64,000 nt of DNA from Celeribacter halophilus (GTDB lineage: Bacteria > Pseudomonadota > Alphaproteobacteria > Rhodobacterales > Rhodobacteraceae). Of the stretch, positions 27,181 through 36,216 are shown in pieces (position 1 is the first letter of the stretch; each line of letters opens with the position of its first letter). The DNA lies in NCBI RefSeq assembly GCF_900114135.1, contig NZ_FORY01000006.1:166445-230444 (forward strand), written 5' to 3'. Under the pieces are notes generated by a model. It was not told the DNA's origin. It saw only the letters and a list, made by a program, of their open reading frames with translations, and did no database searches. The position numbers were made by a program, and so were the translations under genes.

Positions 27181-28089
27181 ATGCAAATCTTCCTTCCCAT
27201 CGCAGAAGTGTCGGTAAACGCATTCATGCTGTTGGGTATCGGCGGTGTGGTCGGTGTCCTATCCGGCATGTTCGGCGTGGGCGGCGGCTTTCTGATCACC
27301 CCTTTGCTGTTCTTTGTGGGCATCCCGCCAGCGGTCGCGGTGGCCACCTCCGCCAACCAGATCGTCGCCTCCTCTGTTTCCGGCGTGCTCGCACATCTCA
27401 AACGCAAGACTGTAGATTTGAAAATGGGCATGGTGCTTTTGGCGGGCGGGCTTGTCGGCTCGGCCATCGGCATCCAGATTTTCAACCTGCTCAAAGCTAT
27501 GGGGCAGGTCGATCTGCTTGTGACGCTTTGTTATGTCGTCTTTCTCGGCATCATCGGCTTTCTCATGCTGATCGAGTCGCTCCGCGCCATGAAACGGGCC
27601 AAAGGCCGCCCCGGCGGGCGTCCTGAGCGCAAGAAACACCTCTGGGTCCACACCCTACCCTTCAAGATGAAGTTCCGCGCCTCCGGTCTCTACATCTCCG
27701 CCATCCCGCCCATCGGTGTGGGCATCATGGTCGGGATGCTCGGGGCCGTTATGGGCGTTGGCGGCGGGTTCATCATGGTGCCTGCTATGATCTATATTCT
27801 GGGAATGCCCACGAAGGTGGTGATCGGCACCTCCCTGTTCCAGATCATCTTTACTGCAGGGTTCACCACGCTGCTGCACGCCTATACCAACCACACGGTC
27901 GATGTGCTTCTGGCCTTCCTGCTGTTGTTCGGCGGCGTGATCGGGGCGCAAATCGGCGCGCAGATCGGCCTCAAACTCAAAGCCGAACAATTGCGCATCC
28001 TTCTGGCGCTTCTGGTGCTGGTCGTCTGCCTCAAACTTGGGATTGATCTGCTGATCACACCCAAGGAACTCTACTCGTTGGGGGTATGA
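27181..28089 (+). CDS. TauE/SafE family membrane permease
   Basis: 302 aa, eight to nine hydrophobic segments in two halves. Each half begins with the family motif: GVLSGMFGVGGGFLITPLLFFVGIPP (about 25-50) and GMLGAVMGVGGGFIMVPAMIYILGMP (about 182-207). TauE/SafE proteins export sulfite, sulfoacetate and other organosulfonates; the substrate here is unknown. It overlaps the TIGR02186 gene by 4 bases, a recurrent pairing that suggests the two work together. Confidence 0.88.
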   Translation: MQIFLPIAEVSVNAFMLLGIGGVVGVLSGMFGVGGGFLITPLLFFVGIPPAVAVATSANQIVASSVSGVLAHLKRKTVDLKMGMVLLAGGLVGSAIGIQIFNLLKAMGQVDLLVTLCYVVFLGIIGFLMLIESLRAMKRAKGRPGGRPERKKHLWVHTLPFKMKFRASGLYISAIPPIGVGIMVGMLGAVMGVGGGFIMVPAMIYILGMPTKVVIGTSLFQIIFTAGFTTLLHAYTNHTVDVLLAFLLLFGGVIGAQIGAQIGLKLKAEQLRILLALLVLVVCLKLGIDLLITPKELYSLGV

Positions 28090-28835
28090 GAATGCGCCAT
28101 CTGATCGCCCTTGTCGCATTCACCTTCCTGCCACTCATGGCACAAGCCGAACAGGTCGTCGCCGCCCTGAGCCAGACGCGCGTGGCCGTGAATGCCAATT
28201 TCGACGGATCTGAAATCCTTGTTTACGGCGCGATCAAACGCGAAGACGCTATTCCCGAGAATGACCCGCTCGACGTCATCATAACGGTTGCCGGACCCGA
28301 GCATGTTGAAACCATCCGGCGCAAGGATCGGCGTTTCGGCATCTGGATCAATGTCGAAGCTCAGGTTGTCGGACACACCCCCACCTTTTACACGGTCGCC
28401 TCGACACGCGCCTTGCATGACATACTGCCGCCGCTCACCGACAGTCTTTGGAAGATCACCGCCGACAAACGCATCCTGCCCGGAATGCGCGGGCTTCCGG
28501 CACGCGAAGCCCTGATCCGTCTGCGTAAGGATGCCGATCTGTATCGCACCCGCGAGGGTGAGGTTGATCTCATACAGGACACGCTGTTCAACACCTCCAT
28601 CGCCCTGCCCTCCAATATTGACGAAGGGGTTTACACCACCCGCATTTTCCTCGTGCGTGGCGGTCAGGTGATCGACAGCTACGGCACCTCGATCAATGTC
28701 CAGAAAGTCGGGATCGAGCGCTGGCTCTACAATCTCGCCTATGACAACGCCCTGATTTACGGAATTATGGCGCTCGCCATTGCCGGACTGTTCGGCTGGG
28801 GTGCCTCGGAGGCTTTCCGACTGCTTCGGCGCTGA
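28086..28835 (+). CDS. TIGR02186 family membrane-anchored periplasmic protein
   Basis: 249 aa. Signal peptide (RHLIALVAFTFLPLMAQA), a periplasmic domain beginning EQVVAALSQTRVAVNANFDGSEILVYGAIKR, and a C-terminal transmembrane helix (YGIMALAIAGLFGWGASEAF) with a short basic tail. Members of TIGR02186 are known only as conserved alphaproteobacterial proteins. Translation is coupled to the TauE-like permease, so it is probably an accessory subunit or a substrate-handling partner. Confidence 0.8.
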   Translation: MRMRHLIALVAFTFLPLMAQAEQVVAALSQTRVAVNANFDGSEILVYGAIKREDAIPENDPLDVIITVAGPEHVETIRRKDRRFGIWINVEAQVVGHTPTFYTVASTRALHDILPPLTDSLWKITADKRILPGMRGLPAREALIRLRKDADLYRTREGEVDLIQDTLFNTSIALPSNIDEGVYTTRIFLVRGGQVIDSYGTSINVQKVGIERWLYNLAYDNALIYGIMALAIAGLFGWGASEAFRLLRR

Positions 28836-28838
28836 ACC

Positions 28839-30395
28839 TTACAGCCCGTTCTCGAACTGCTCGGCTTCCAAGGTCAAAGGCGCGGCCACTTTCGCGGTCA
28901 GGTCCGCCACGGACAATGGCCCCGCCGGTTTCGCCAGACGCGCCCGCGTTACCCAGAACAAACGTGTCTGCGCCCGCGTGATCGCCACATAGGCCAACCG
29001 CTTCCACAGGGGAATGCCCGCCTCCATCCGTCCGGCACGAGCCGCGGCATAGAGGTCGGGGGCAAAGACCTGCACATCATTCCATTGCGAACCCTGTGCC
29101 TTGTGAATCGTCACCGCCGCCCCGTGCAGAAACGCCGCCCCCATCCGCGCGGCATAGGGGATAAAGGGTTCTTCCTCATCGGGAAATTCGATCTTCACGA
29201 TAGAGGCCGCCGAAATATTCGGGTCTTCCGCCCCCATCACATGCAAACGCGAGAAACCGGGTTTGCGGCCCGGCCCGAGATAAACCACCTGTGCACCCTT
29301 GATGAGACCACGCGCCTCCAGATCAAGACGTTTCTTGCGGTGTTTCATCGGCAGCTCGATCCCGTCGCAGATCAGCGGCTCGCCGGGCAAGAGCGCATCT
29401 TCGGGCGCATCGAATACTTTGCGAAATGCCTGAATAAGCCGGATTCGGGTCGCGTTGCGCCAGACCAGCACCGGCGAGCGCGCCATCAGATCGCTTTCGA
29501 CCCGCTGCGCATAAACCACACGGTCGTCACGCGCAGCGGCCTCTTCAATCATCCGCTCGAATTGCTCGAAGCCAAGCTGCGGATCGGCCAGAGCATGAGC
29601 CAGATCAAGGATCGGGCTGTCCGCTTCCTGCCGGTGGATGCGGTGCAGGATGTGTTGCTTGGGCTCAGGGAGGGATTCAAATACCATCTCGCCCGACTGG
29701 TTCACAGGTGCCAACTGCGCCGGATCTCCAAAGAGGACAAGGGTCGGAAAAATCTCCTGCAAATCGTCAAACTGGCGTTTGTCGAGCATGGAGCTTTCGT
29801 CAACGAACCCGATGTCGAGCGGATCTTCGCGGCGCTTCCAGCCGGTGATGAAATCCGACCCTCTCAGCCCCGCAGCCGCCAGAGCACCGGGGATGGATTT
29901 ATTGTTCTGGTAAAATCCATAGGCCTTGTCGAGCGCTTCCTCTGACAGCCCTTCGATCTTGAGCCCTTCCAGATCGGGACGCTCGCCATTGCCTGCCAGC
30001 CATTCCGCAATCTTCTCGTATTCCGGATCATAGACCGGCGTGTAGAGAATACGGTGGATCGTCGTCGCGGGCACCCCACGGTTGCGCAGCACGGAGGCGG
30101 CCTTGTTCGTCGGCGCAAGAATGGCCAAGGTGCGGCGCTCCTTGCGGCGTTTACCCTCATAATCGCCAGACACAATATCCACGCCCGCCTCATCAAGCGC
30201 CTTGTAAAGCTGCGCCAGAAGCAGGGTTTTCCCCGACCCCGCCTTGCCGATCACCGCGCAAAGCTGGTTGCCCGCGCTGGCTTGTGGCGTGATGATTCCG
30301 TCTGCAAGATCAACGCCCACACGGGCCAGCATCGTGCTGATCGCATCAAAGGCTTCGGCCTGATCTTCGGAGAATGTAAGCGTGTCTTTGGTCAT
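28839..30395 (-). CDS. RecD-like superfamily 1 DNA helicase
   Basis: 518 aa. Walker A AVIGKAGSGKTLLLAQL near residue 50, motif Ia APTNKAASVLRNRGVPATTIHRIL, Walker B IGFVDESSML, motif III LFGDPAQLAPVNQSG, motif IV-like LHRIHRQEADSPI, and the UvrD_C_2 signature AAVTIHKAQGSQWNDVQVFAPD with YVAITRAQTRLFWVT at the end. This is the RecD/Dda-like SF1B group. Probably a 5'-3' DNA helicase; precise role unknown. Located downstream of luxI on the same strand with 57 bases between them; convergent with the TIGR02186 gene. Confidence 0.87.
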   Translation of the reverse strand: MTKDTLTFSEDQAEAFDAISTMLARVGVDLADGIITPQASAGNQLCAVIGKAGSGKTLLLAQLYKALDEAGVDIVSGDYEGKRRKERRTLAILAPTNKAASVLRNRGVPATTIHRILYTPVYDPEYEKIAEWLAGNGERPDLEGLKIEGLSEEALDKAYGFYQNNKSIPGALAAAGLRGSDFITGWKRREDPLDIGFVDESSMLDKRQFDDLQEIFPTLVLFGDPAQLAPVNQSGEMVFESLPEPKQHILHRIHRQEADSPILDLAHALADPQLGFEQFERMIEEAAARDDRVVYAQRVESDLMARSPVLVWRNATRIRLIQAFRKVFDAPEDALLPGEPLICDGIELPMKHRKKRLDLEARGLIKGAQVVYLGPGRKPGFSRLHVMGAEDPNISAASIVKIEFPDEEEPFIPYAARMGAAFLHGAAVTIHKAQGSQWNDVQVFAPDLYAAARAGRMEAGIPLWKRLAYVAITRAQTRLFWVTRARLAKPAGPLSVADLTAKVAAPLTLEAEQFENGL

Positions 30396-30452
30396 GCGGC
30401 GACCCTACAGGGACGCCGCTCGTTGCACCAGAGGTCACGGCGCAGAATGCGC

Positions 30453-31091
30453 TTACGCGATGGCGCGCAACTCTTCGACAAAGCTCTGGTCAAAGGCCGC
30501 ATGGAACCACTGTTTCGAGGTCGCACGGTCAATTCCGGCACGCTCCAGTGTCGGGGCAAACACGTCCTCACGCATCTCCCAAAGCCCGACGCCGATGGCC
30601 TCGCGCCCTTCGCCAACACGGCCCAAAACATCCGGCACAAGCCCCATGAGCGAATAGATCCGCTCCATCCGCGCATCAAAGACACCGACGAAATGTTTCA
30701 GGTGGAATTCTTCCATGATCTCGCCCGCCCCCAAAGTCAGCGCCGCCGTCACACGCCGGTCCGCGCCGGGGGCGAGGCAAAAGCGGGTGCACTCCCAGAT
30801 GAACGGGCTTTCAATCCGCACCCCGTCCGTCAGATGCGAGAAGTGATCGTTCACCATCGTATCCCCCGTGGTCGGCAAGAACCGCATCGAGCCGCCGTGG
30901 GTGCCGTCCGGCTTTTCCCAGATCACATAGAGCGGGTTGATCGCGTCATATTCGTCGCGTTCCTCGCCCGCTTCGTTCACATGCACATCCCATCCGAGGC
31001 GGCGTTTGAACTGCTCCGCACGATCCCGAAACATCGTGTCACGCAGGCGGGGGAAGAGGTGAAGGTCATTTCCGTAAATATAGTGTAGCAT
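30453..31091 (-). CDS. luxI: Acyl-homoserine-lactone synthase (LuxI family)
   Basis: 212 aa. Makes acyl-homoserine lactone signals from SAM and acyl-ACP. All the invariant LuxI residues I can check are present: R24, F28 and W34 in RAEQFKRRLGW, D46 and D49 in DEYD, the arginine of GGSMRFLPTTG, and glutamate and arginine in WECTRFCL. Acyl chain length cannot be read from sequence. Start supported by AGGAG 7 bases before ATG. The luxR-type gene lies 169 bases upstream on the same strand; no convincing lux box was found between them. Confidence 0.93.
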   Translation of the reverse strand: MLHYIYGNDLHLFPRLRDTMFRDRAEQFKRRLGWDVHVNEAGEERDEYDAINPLYVIWEKPDGTHGGSMRFLPTTGDTMVNDHFSHLTDGVRIESPFIWECTRFCLAPGADRRVTAALTLGAGEIMEEFHLKHFVGVFDARMERIYSLMGLVPDVLGRVGEGREAIGVGLWEMREDVFAPTLERAGIDRATSKQWFHAAFDQSFVEELRAIA

Positions 31092-31260
31092 TTCCAGCTC
31101 CTGTCTCTGTCAGATGAGAAGGACGCTATCGGTGAAACGTTAACCAAGACCTGAAACCTGCGGGCGTTGTCCTGTGCAAATGTCTTTTTATCCGTTCCGC
31201 ACTTATTTTTTAGGCAAACCTCAAAGAAAAGTCATGGTCACAAGCGTGCCCTGACGGGTT

Positions 31261-31974
31261 TCAAACAATAATCAGACCCAACGACAGCGCCCGCGCCACG
31301 GCATGAGTCGTATTCATGGCTCCAAGTTTGTGGCGCGCAGACTCAATATACACTCTGAGCGTGTGTTCGGAAATTCCCATTTCCGCTGCGGCCTGACTCC
31401 GACTCAACCCTTTGGCGATATGCGTGATGGCTGTGGCCTCCCTTGGAGACAGGGACACGCTCGGCTGGGCTGCCTTCTGGCTTTCGAAATACAGGGCCTT
31501 TTTGTTGAACTCATGCGCCACCACAACGAGATCGCGCGCATGGCGGGCAATCAGTCGCTCCCAAGCCTCATCTGTCGTGGTGTGGTTCAAGGTGAAAAGT
31601 GCGAATTGCCCCTTCGGGCCGCGGATCGGGATTGTGTAGCCCTGATTCCCGACCCCGTAGTCGAGCGCATCCAGAAAAAACGCTTTGGCCGCTTTGGTGG
31701 ACCAGTCCAGCTGCTTCCATGAGACAGGGGTAAACCTTTGAAAACACCCGAAAATGACAGGGTCAATGCGTAGGTAATCTTTTTCAAGATAACGGTCGAC
31801 CCATTCCGTAGAATAGGTCCCCGCGCCAAAGCGCTCGCCCACACTGTTTACCCAGTGGTAAACAACATGAGAAACTCCCAAGAGATCGCGCAACTTGAGT
31901 GTTGCGTCCTGAAACTCTTCGAAATTTTCAACCTCCTGGAGAGCCTCCAGAAAGTCTTGCAATCCCGTCTTCAT
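31261..31974 (-). CDS. luxR: LuxR-type quorum-sensing transcriptional regulator
   Basis: 237 aa. N-terminal autoinducer-binding domain with the YHWVNSVGERFG strand and EWVDRYLEKDYLRIDPV (conserved W, Y, D, P of the TraR/LuxR pocket), then a C-terminal GerE helix-turn-helix: LSPREATAITHIAKGLSRSQAAAEMGISEHTLRVYIESARHKL. Translation probably starts at 31974 (MKTGLQDFLEAL); a longer frame lacks homology. The start lies inside the end of the small upstream gene (47-base overlap), so the two are coupled. Likely partner of the LuxI next to it. Confidence 0.92.
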   Translation of the reverse strand: MKTGLQDFLEALQEVENFEEFQDATLKLRDLLGVSHVVYHWVNSVGERFGAGTYSTEWVDRYLEKDYLRIDPVIFGCFQRFTPVSWKQLDWSTKAAKAFFLDALDYGVGNQGYTIPIRGPKGQFALFTLNHTTTDEAWERLIARHARDLVVVAHEFNKKALYFESQKAAQPSVSLSPREATAITHIAKGLSRSQAAAEMGISEHTLRVYIESARHKLGAMNTTHAVARALSLGLIIV

Positions 31975-32137
31975 GGCCCCCCGCCCGTTCCGGCAATACG
32001 TCCGAAGACGTGCTCGACAGTTCCGCCGCGACAACCAGACAGGTGTCAGCCAACTGCTCCGCGCTCGCCTTCATACCGCTTTGATCCGCAAAACTTCGCA
32101 AATCTTCCAATACATCAAGTATCCAATCGTTGCGCAT
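31928..32137 (-). CDS. Small protein encoded upstream of and overlapping luxR
   Basis: 69 aa from ATG 32137, which has AGAGG 7 bases before it; an ATG at 32179 would add 14 residues. The N-terminal 35 residues (MRNDWILDVLEDLRSFAD, then EQLADTCLVVAAEL) look like a structured amphipathic-helical protein, while the tail is low complexity. I recall similar small proteins next to luxR genes in other Rhodobacteraceae, but no named family. The 47-base overlap with luxR in another frame argues for coupled translation and possibly a modulator of LuxR. Confidence 0.6.
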   Translation of the reverse strand: MRNDWILDVLEDLRSFADQSGMKASAEQLADTCLVVAAELSSTSSDVLPERAGGHEDGIARLSGGSPGG

Positions 32138-32446
32138 GTAAAGCCTCTTTCGGGATTTTGCGTGGCAGTCTTTCAACATGACGCTGTATTTTCGCAGAAT
32201 GAAATTCGCATTTTTACCCTCCCCATAAATAGGGAGTTATAAATTCATAGGACTATGAAATATAATATTTTATTAAATTTCATGGATTTGAGATCCAACA
32301 GAACCGCGCCGCGACCAGATATCCATATTTGCGAAATGAAAATCGGCGGCCAAAGCTATGTGACGCATTTTCAACACAAAGCAAAAAAGATCCGCCTCAA
32401 ATATGAGGCGGATCCTGAATGACATCATGGAATGTCGAAGCCTGGG
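32138..32446. promoter_or_regulatory. AT-rich luxR-side control region and ccr 3' end
   Basis: Contains, for the minus-strand luxR unit, TATAAC (complement of 32236-32241) as a possible -10, a perfect 16-bp inverted repeat TTCATAG-GA-CTATGAA (32244-32259) upstream of it, and CTCCC/GGGAG arms (32219-32236) that could hide a GGGGAGGG ribosome-binding site in front of a 12-codon frame (32173-32211). 32383-32414 is the ccr terminator. 32260-32380 is AT-rich with nothing I recognise. Confidence 0.5.
32383..32414 (-). terminator. Rho-independent terminator of ccr
   Basis: Perfect 11-bp stem GATCCGCCTCA / TGAGGCGGATC with a 4-base loop; on the minus strand it is followed by TTTTTT. It is 33 bases after the ccr stop. 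Confidence 0.9.
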
Positions 32447-33727
32447 TTATTTACCCGCTTCGAGCACATCTTCGAACGTGTGAAGGCCCGTTTTCGGCGC
32501 CTGCACCAGCACGGCCATATTGCCCGGCTTGTGCTCGTTCTTGAGCATCTTCATATGCGCGGCAGGAATTTCTGCCCACGGGAAGACCTCCGACATACAG
32601 GGATCAATCCGGCGCTCGATCATCAGCTTGTTCGCCGCGGCCGCCTGTTTCAGGTGGGCGAAGTGCGACCCCTGCAAGCGTTTCTGGTGCATCCAGATAT
32701 AGCGCACGTCGAAGGTGCAGTTGAACCCTGACGTGCCCGCACAGATCACCACCATACCGCCTTTTTTGCAGACAAATGAAGATACGGGGAAGGTCGCCTC
32801 ACCGGGGTGTTCGAACACGATATCGACATTGTTGCCCTTGCCGGTGAACTCCCAGATCGCCTTGCCGAACTTGCGCGCCTCTTGGAACCATGCCGCATAT
32901 TCCGGCGTGTTCACGGTCGGCAGTTGCCCCCAACAGTTGAAATCTTTGCGGTTGATCACGCCTTTCGCGCCCAGAGACATGACAAAGTCGCGCTTGTCCT
33001 CGTCGGAGATCACCCCGATCGCATTCGCCCCTGCCGCCGTTGCAAGCTGGATCGCAAAGGAGCCAAGACCGCCCGACGCGCCCCAGACCAGAACATTCTG
33101 ACCCGGCTTCAACTCATGCGGGTGGTGACCGAAAAGCATCCGGTAAGCGGTTGCCAGCGTCAGCGTGTAACAGGCGCTTTCTTCCCAAGTCAGATGTTTC
33201 GGACGCGGCAGAAGCTGTTGTGCCTGCACGCGGGTGAACTGTGCAAAAGAGCCGTCCGGCGTCTCATAGCCCCAGATCCGCTGCGACGGTGAAAACATCG
33301 GATCACCGCCGTTGCATTCCTCGTCATCGCCATCGTCCTGATTGCAATGGATGACAACCTCGTCGCCCACTTTCCAGTTTTTGACGCTGGACCCCACGGC
33401 CCAGACAATACCGGACGCATCGGAACCTGCGATATGATACTCCGCGCCGTGCCCGTCAAACGGCGAGATCGGCACGCCAAGACCGGCCCAGATGCCGTTG
33501 TAATTCACGCCAGCGGCCATCACGAGCACCAGAACCTCATGGCTGTCGAGCTTCGGCGTTTCGACCACTTCACACTGAAAAGAGGTCTCCGGCTCGCCAT
33601 GACGCTCACGGCGGATCGCCCAAGCATACATCTTTTCAGGCACATAGCCCATCGGCGGGATTTCCCCGATTTCGTAGAGGTCTTTCTCCTCGGCCTCATA
33701 GGTCAGCTGGTTTGCATCAAGCGCCAT
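32447..33727 (-). CDS. ccr: Crotonyl-CoA carboxylase/reductase
   Basis: 426 aa. Key enzyme of the ethylmalonyl-CoA pathway: reductive carboxylation of crotonyl-CoA to (2S)-ethylmalonyl-CoA with NADPH and CO2. MDR fold: GroES-like domain with AAGVNYNGIWAGLG and AGSDASGIVWAVGSSVKNWKVGDEVVIHC, Rossmann motif VLVWGASGGLGSFAIQLA near 215, and the CCR-specific C-terminal block SSFVCKKGGMVVICAGTSGFNCTFDVRYIWMHQKRLQGSHFA. Divergent from ecm across a 356-bp control region; ribosome-binding site GGAGG. It signals growth on acetate or C1/C2 units without the glyoxylate shunt. Confidence 0.97.
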   Translation of the reverse strand: MALDANQLTYEAEEKDLYEIGEIPPMGYVPEKMYAWAIRRERHGEPETSFQCEVVETPKLDSHEVLVLVMAAGVNYNGIWAGLGVPISPFDGHGAEYHIAGSDASGIVWAVGSSVKNWKVGDEVVIHCNQDDGDDEECNGGDPMFSPSQRIWGYETPDGSFAQFTRVQAQQLLPRPKHLTWEESACYTLTLATAYRMLFGHHPHELKPGQNVLVWGASGGLGSFAIQLATAAGANAIGVISDEDKRDFVMSLGAKGVINRKDFNCWGQLPTVNTPEYAAWFQEARKFGKAIWEFTGKGNNVDIVFEHPGEATFPVSSFVCKKGGMVVICAGTSGFNCTFDVRYIWMHQKRLQGSHFAHLKQAAAANKLMIERRIDPCMSEVFPWAEIPAAHMKMLKNEHKPGNMAVLVQAPKTGLHTFEDVLEAGK

Positions 33728-34083
33728 ATGTTGCGTCCTCCATTCCTGTTCGGGCCTCGCTCACACGAGACATGCCTCACGGGCATTACCCTCCTCCTGC
33801 CGCGATGCAGAATCGCAGCGTCTCTGTCATGGTGATACGATCCGCAAAGTAATAATGCAAACATATTTGATATTATTTTGTAATTTTATAACCGAGCAAA
33901 TGCAGAAATTCCCCTGAAACCCTGAAAAACAAAGAGGATTCCGGACTTTTCCTCCCGAATATTCCCTAACGTCACTGGATTTTCCGCCCCTGCCGCAACG
34001 CGGCGAATTGACAAAGGCACAATATTCCACGCATAACGCTTTTTGAGAAATATTGTTGCAACGAGATTTTTGGGAGGTGCGCA
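33728..34083. promoter_or_regulatory. ccr-ecm divergent control region
   Basis: 356 bp without genes. For ecm: TTGACA at 34008-34013 with GCATAA/CATAAC near 34031-34037 as -10, and the motif AATATTGTTGCAACG just downstream of the expected start (34049-34063). A perfect GCCGC-AAC-GCGGC hairpin (33992-34004) precedes the -35. For ccr: an AT-rich block (33842-33895) with two GCAAA repeats, which loosely resemble TTTGCAAA sites of PccR/RamB-type regulators, and no clear promoter boxes. Confidence 0.5.
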
Positions 34084-36108
34084 ATGAGTCAAGATACAAC
34101 CGGGATCACCAATGACCGCTCCGGCCCTGACAGTGTAGCCGCTGACCGGCCCCGCAAAGACCGCCCGTGGCTCTTCCGGACCTATGCGGGCCATTCGACC
34201 GCCAAGGCTTCCAACGCGCTCTATCGCACCAATCTTTCCAAAGGACAGACCGGCCTTTCAGTCGCCTTCGACCTGCCCACCCAGACCGGCTATGACAGCG
34301 ATCACGAACTGGCGCAGGGCGAGGTCGGCAAGGTCGGCGTTCCGGTCAGCCATCTGGGCGACATGCGGATGCTCTTTGACGACATCCCGCTTGAACAGAT
34401 GAACACCTCCATGACGATCAACGCCACGGCCCCTTGGTTACTGGCGCTCTATATCGCCGTGGCCGAGGAACAAGGCGCGGATGTGTCCAAGCTGCAAGGC
34501 ACGGTGCAAAACGACATCATCAAGGAGTATCTCTCGCGCGGCACCTATGTCTGCCCGCCGCGCCCCAGTCTGCGGATGATTACGGATGTGGCCGCCTATA
34601 CGCGCGAACACCTACCGAAATGGAACCCGATGAACGTCTGTTCCTACCACCTGCAAGAGGCCGGTGCGACGCCGGAACAGGAACTCGCCTTCGCGCTGGC
34701 CACCGCCATTGCCGTACTGGATGATCTGAAAGAGAAAGTGCCTGCCGAGGCCTTCCCCACGATGGTCGGGCGGATTTCCTTCTTTGTGAACGCAGGTATC
34801 CGCTTCGTGACCGAGATGTGCAAGATGCGCGCCTTCGTCGAACTGTGGGACGAGATCACCCGCGAACGCTACGGCGTCACCGACCCGAAATTCCGCCGCT
34901 TCCGCTACGGGGTGCAGGTCAACTCCCTCGGCCTGACCGAACAACAGCCGGAGAACAACGTCTACCGCATCCTGATCGAGATGCTCGCCGTGACCCTGTC
35001 CAAGAACGCCCGCGCCCGCGCCGTGCAGCTTCCGGCATGGAACGAGGCGCTCGGCCTGCCCCGCCCTTTCGATCAGCAATGGTCGCTGCGCATGCAACAG
35101 ATCCTCGCCTATGAGACCGATCTGCTCGAATATGACGACCTGTTCGACGAGAACCCCGCCGTGGAGCGCAAGGTCGCCGCGCTCAAAGAGGGCGCACGCG
35201 CCGAGTTGGACACGCTCGACAGTATGGGCGGGGCGATTGAGGCGATCGAATATATGAAATCGCGCCTCGTGGAGGCCAATGCAGAGCGCATTGCCAAGAT
35301 CGAAGCGGGCGAAACCGTTGTCGTCGGGGTCAACAAATGGACCACGGGCGAGCCCTCCCCGCTCACCGCAGGCGATGGCGGCATCATGAAAGCCGACCCC
35401 GAGGCCGAGGCCGACCAGATCGCACGGCTCAAGGCATGGCGCGAAAGCCGGAACGAGCCCGCCGTGCAAGCCGCTCTCAAGGAGTTGCGCGAAGCCGCTG
35501 CCAGCGGCGCCAATGTCATGCCCGCCTCGATCAAAGCCGCGAAAGCGGGGGCGACGACCAGTGAATGGGGCGATGTGGTGCGTGCCGCCTTCGGCCAGTA
35601 TCGCGGCCCCACCGGCGTCTCCTCCAACCCCTCGAACCGCACCGAAGGGCTGGAAGACATCCGCGAAGAGGTCGCCCGCGTCTCCGCCGCTTTGGGGCGC
35701 AAGCTCAAGTTCCTTGTGGGCAAACCCGGCCTCGACGGCCATTCCAACGGCGCGGAACAGATCGCGGCCCGCGCCCGCGACTGTGGCATGGACATTGCCT
35801 ATGAGGGCATCCGCCTCACCCCCGCCGAGATTGTCGCCGCCGCCAAGGCCGATGACGCCCATGTGGTCGGGCTGTCGATCCTGTCGGGCTCCCACATCCC
35901 GCTGATCGAAGAGTTGATGCGCCAGATGAAAGAGGCCGGTCTGAGCCATATTCCCGTCGTCGCAGGCGGCATCATCCCCGAAGAGGACGCCGCGCATCTG
36001 AGGGCCATCGGGGTGGCGCGTGTCTACACGCCCAAGGACTTCGAACTGAACCGCATCATGTTCGACATCGTGGCTCTGGTCGATCCTGCGTCGCAAGCCG
36101 CCGAATAG
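34084..36108 (+). CDS. ecm: Ethylmalonyl-CoA mutase
   Basis: 674 aa. Adenosylcobalamin-dependent isomerisation of (2R)-ethylmalonyl-CoA to (2S)-methylsuccinyl-CoA in the ethylmalonyl-CoA pathway. Mutase barrel: RPWLFRTYAGHSTAKASNALYRTNLSKGQTGLSVAFDLPTQTGYDSDH, NTSMTINATAPWLLALY; C-terminal B12 domain with GLDGHSNGAEQIA (DxHxxG histidine), GLSILSGSH and VVAGGIIPEED. The shorter length and the ATAKASN-type N-terminus separate Ecm from methylmalonyl-CoA mutase, and position next to ccr agrees. Cobalamin dependence links it to the cobU genes in this window. Confidence 0.95.
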   Translation: MSQDTTGITNDRSGPDSVAADRPRKDRPWLFRTYAGHSTAKASNALYRTNLSKGQTGLSVAFDLPTQTGYDSDHELAQGEVGKVGVPVSHLGDMRMLFDDIPLEQMNTSMTINATAPWLLALYIAVAEEQGADVSKLQGTVQNDIIKEYLSRGTYVCPPRPSLRMITDVAAYTREHLPKWNPMNVCSYHLQEAGATPEQELAFALATAIAVLDDLKEKVPAEAFPTMVGRISFFVNAGIRFVTEMCKMRAFVELWDEITRERYGVTDPKFRRFRYGVQVNSLGLTEQQPENNVYRILIEMLAVTLSKNARARAVQLPAWNEALGLPRPFDQQWSLRMQQILAYETDLLEYDDLFDENPAVERKVAALKEGARAELDTLDSMGGAIEAIEYMKSRLVEANAERIAKIEAGETVVVGVNKWTTGEPSPLTAGDGGIMKADPEAEADQIARLKAWRESRNEPAVQAALKELREAAASGANVMPASIKAAKAGATTSEWGDVVRAAFGQYRGPTGVSSNPSNRTEGLEDIREEVARVSAALGRKLKFLVGKPGLDGHSNGAEQIAARARDCGMDIAYEGIRLTPAEIVAAAKADDAHVVGLSILSGSHIPLIEELMRQMKEAGLSHIPVVAGGIIPEEDAAHLRAIGVARVYTPKDFELNRIMFDIVALVDPASQAAE

Positions 36109-36216
36109 CGCCATCACACAAGCCGGCCAAACGGGCCGGTCGCGCAACGCTTTAGGGTTTTCACCACCGAGATCGTGGATATAGTCGGGGCAACTCATCA
36201 TCAAAGAGGTGCCCCG

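Noticed and set aside
31092..31260. Lux box between luxI and luxR
   Set aside because: Candidates such as CTGTCTCTGTCAG have a 7-base instead of the usual 10-base spacing, and the CAGG repeats nearby are direct, not inverted. Nothing reaches a credible match.
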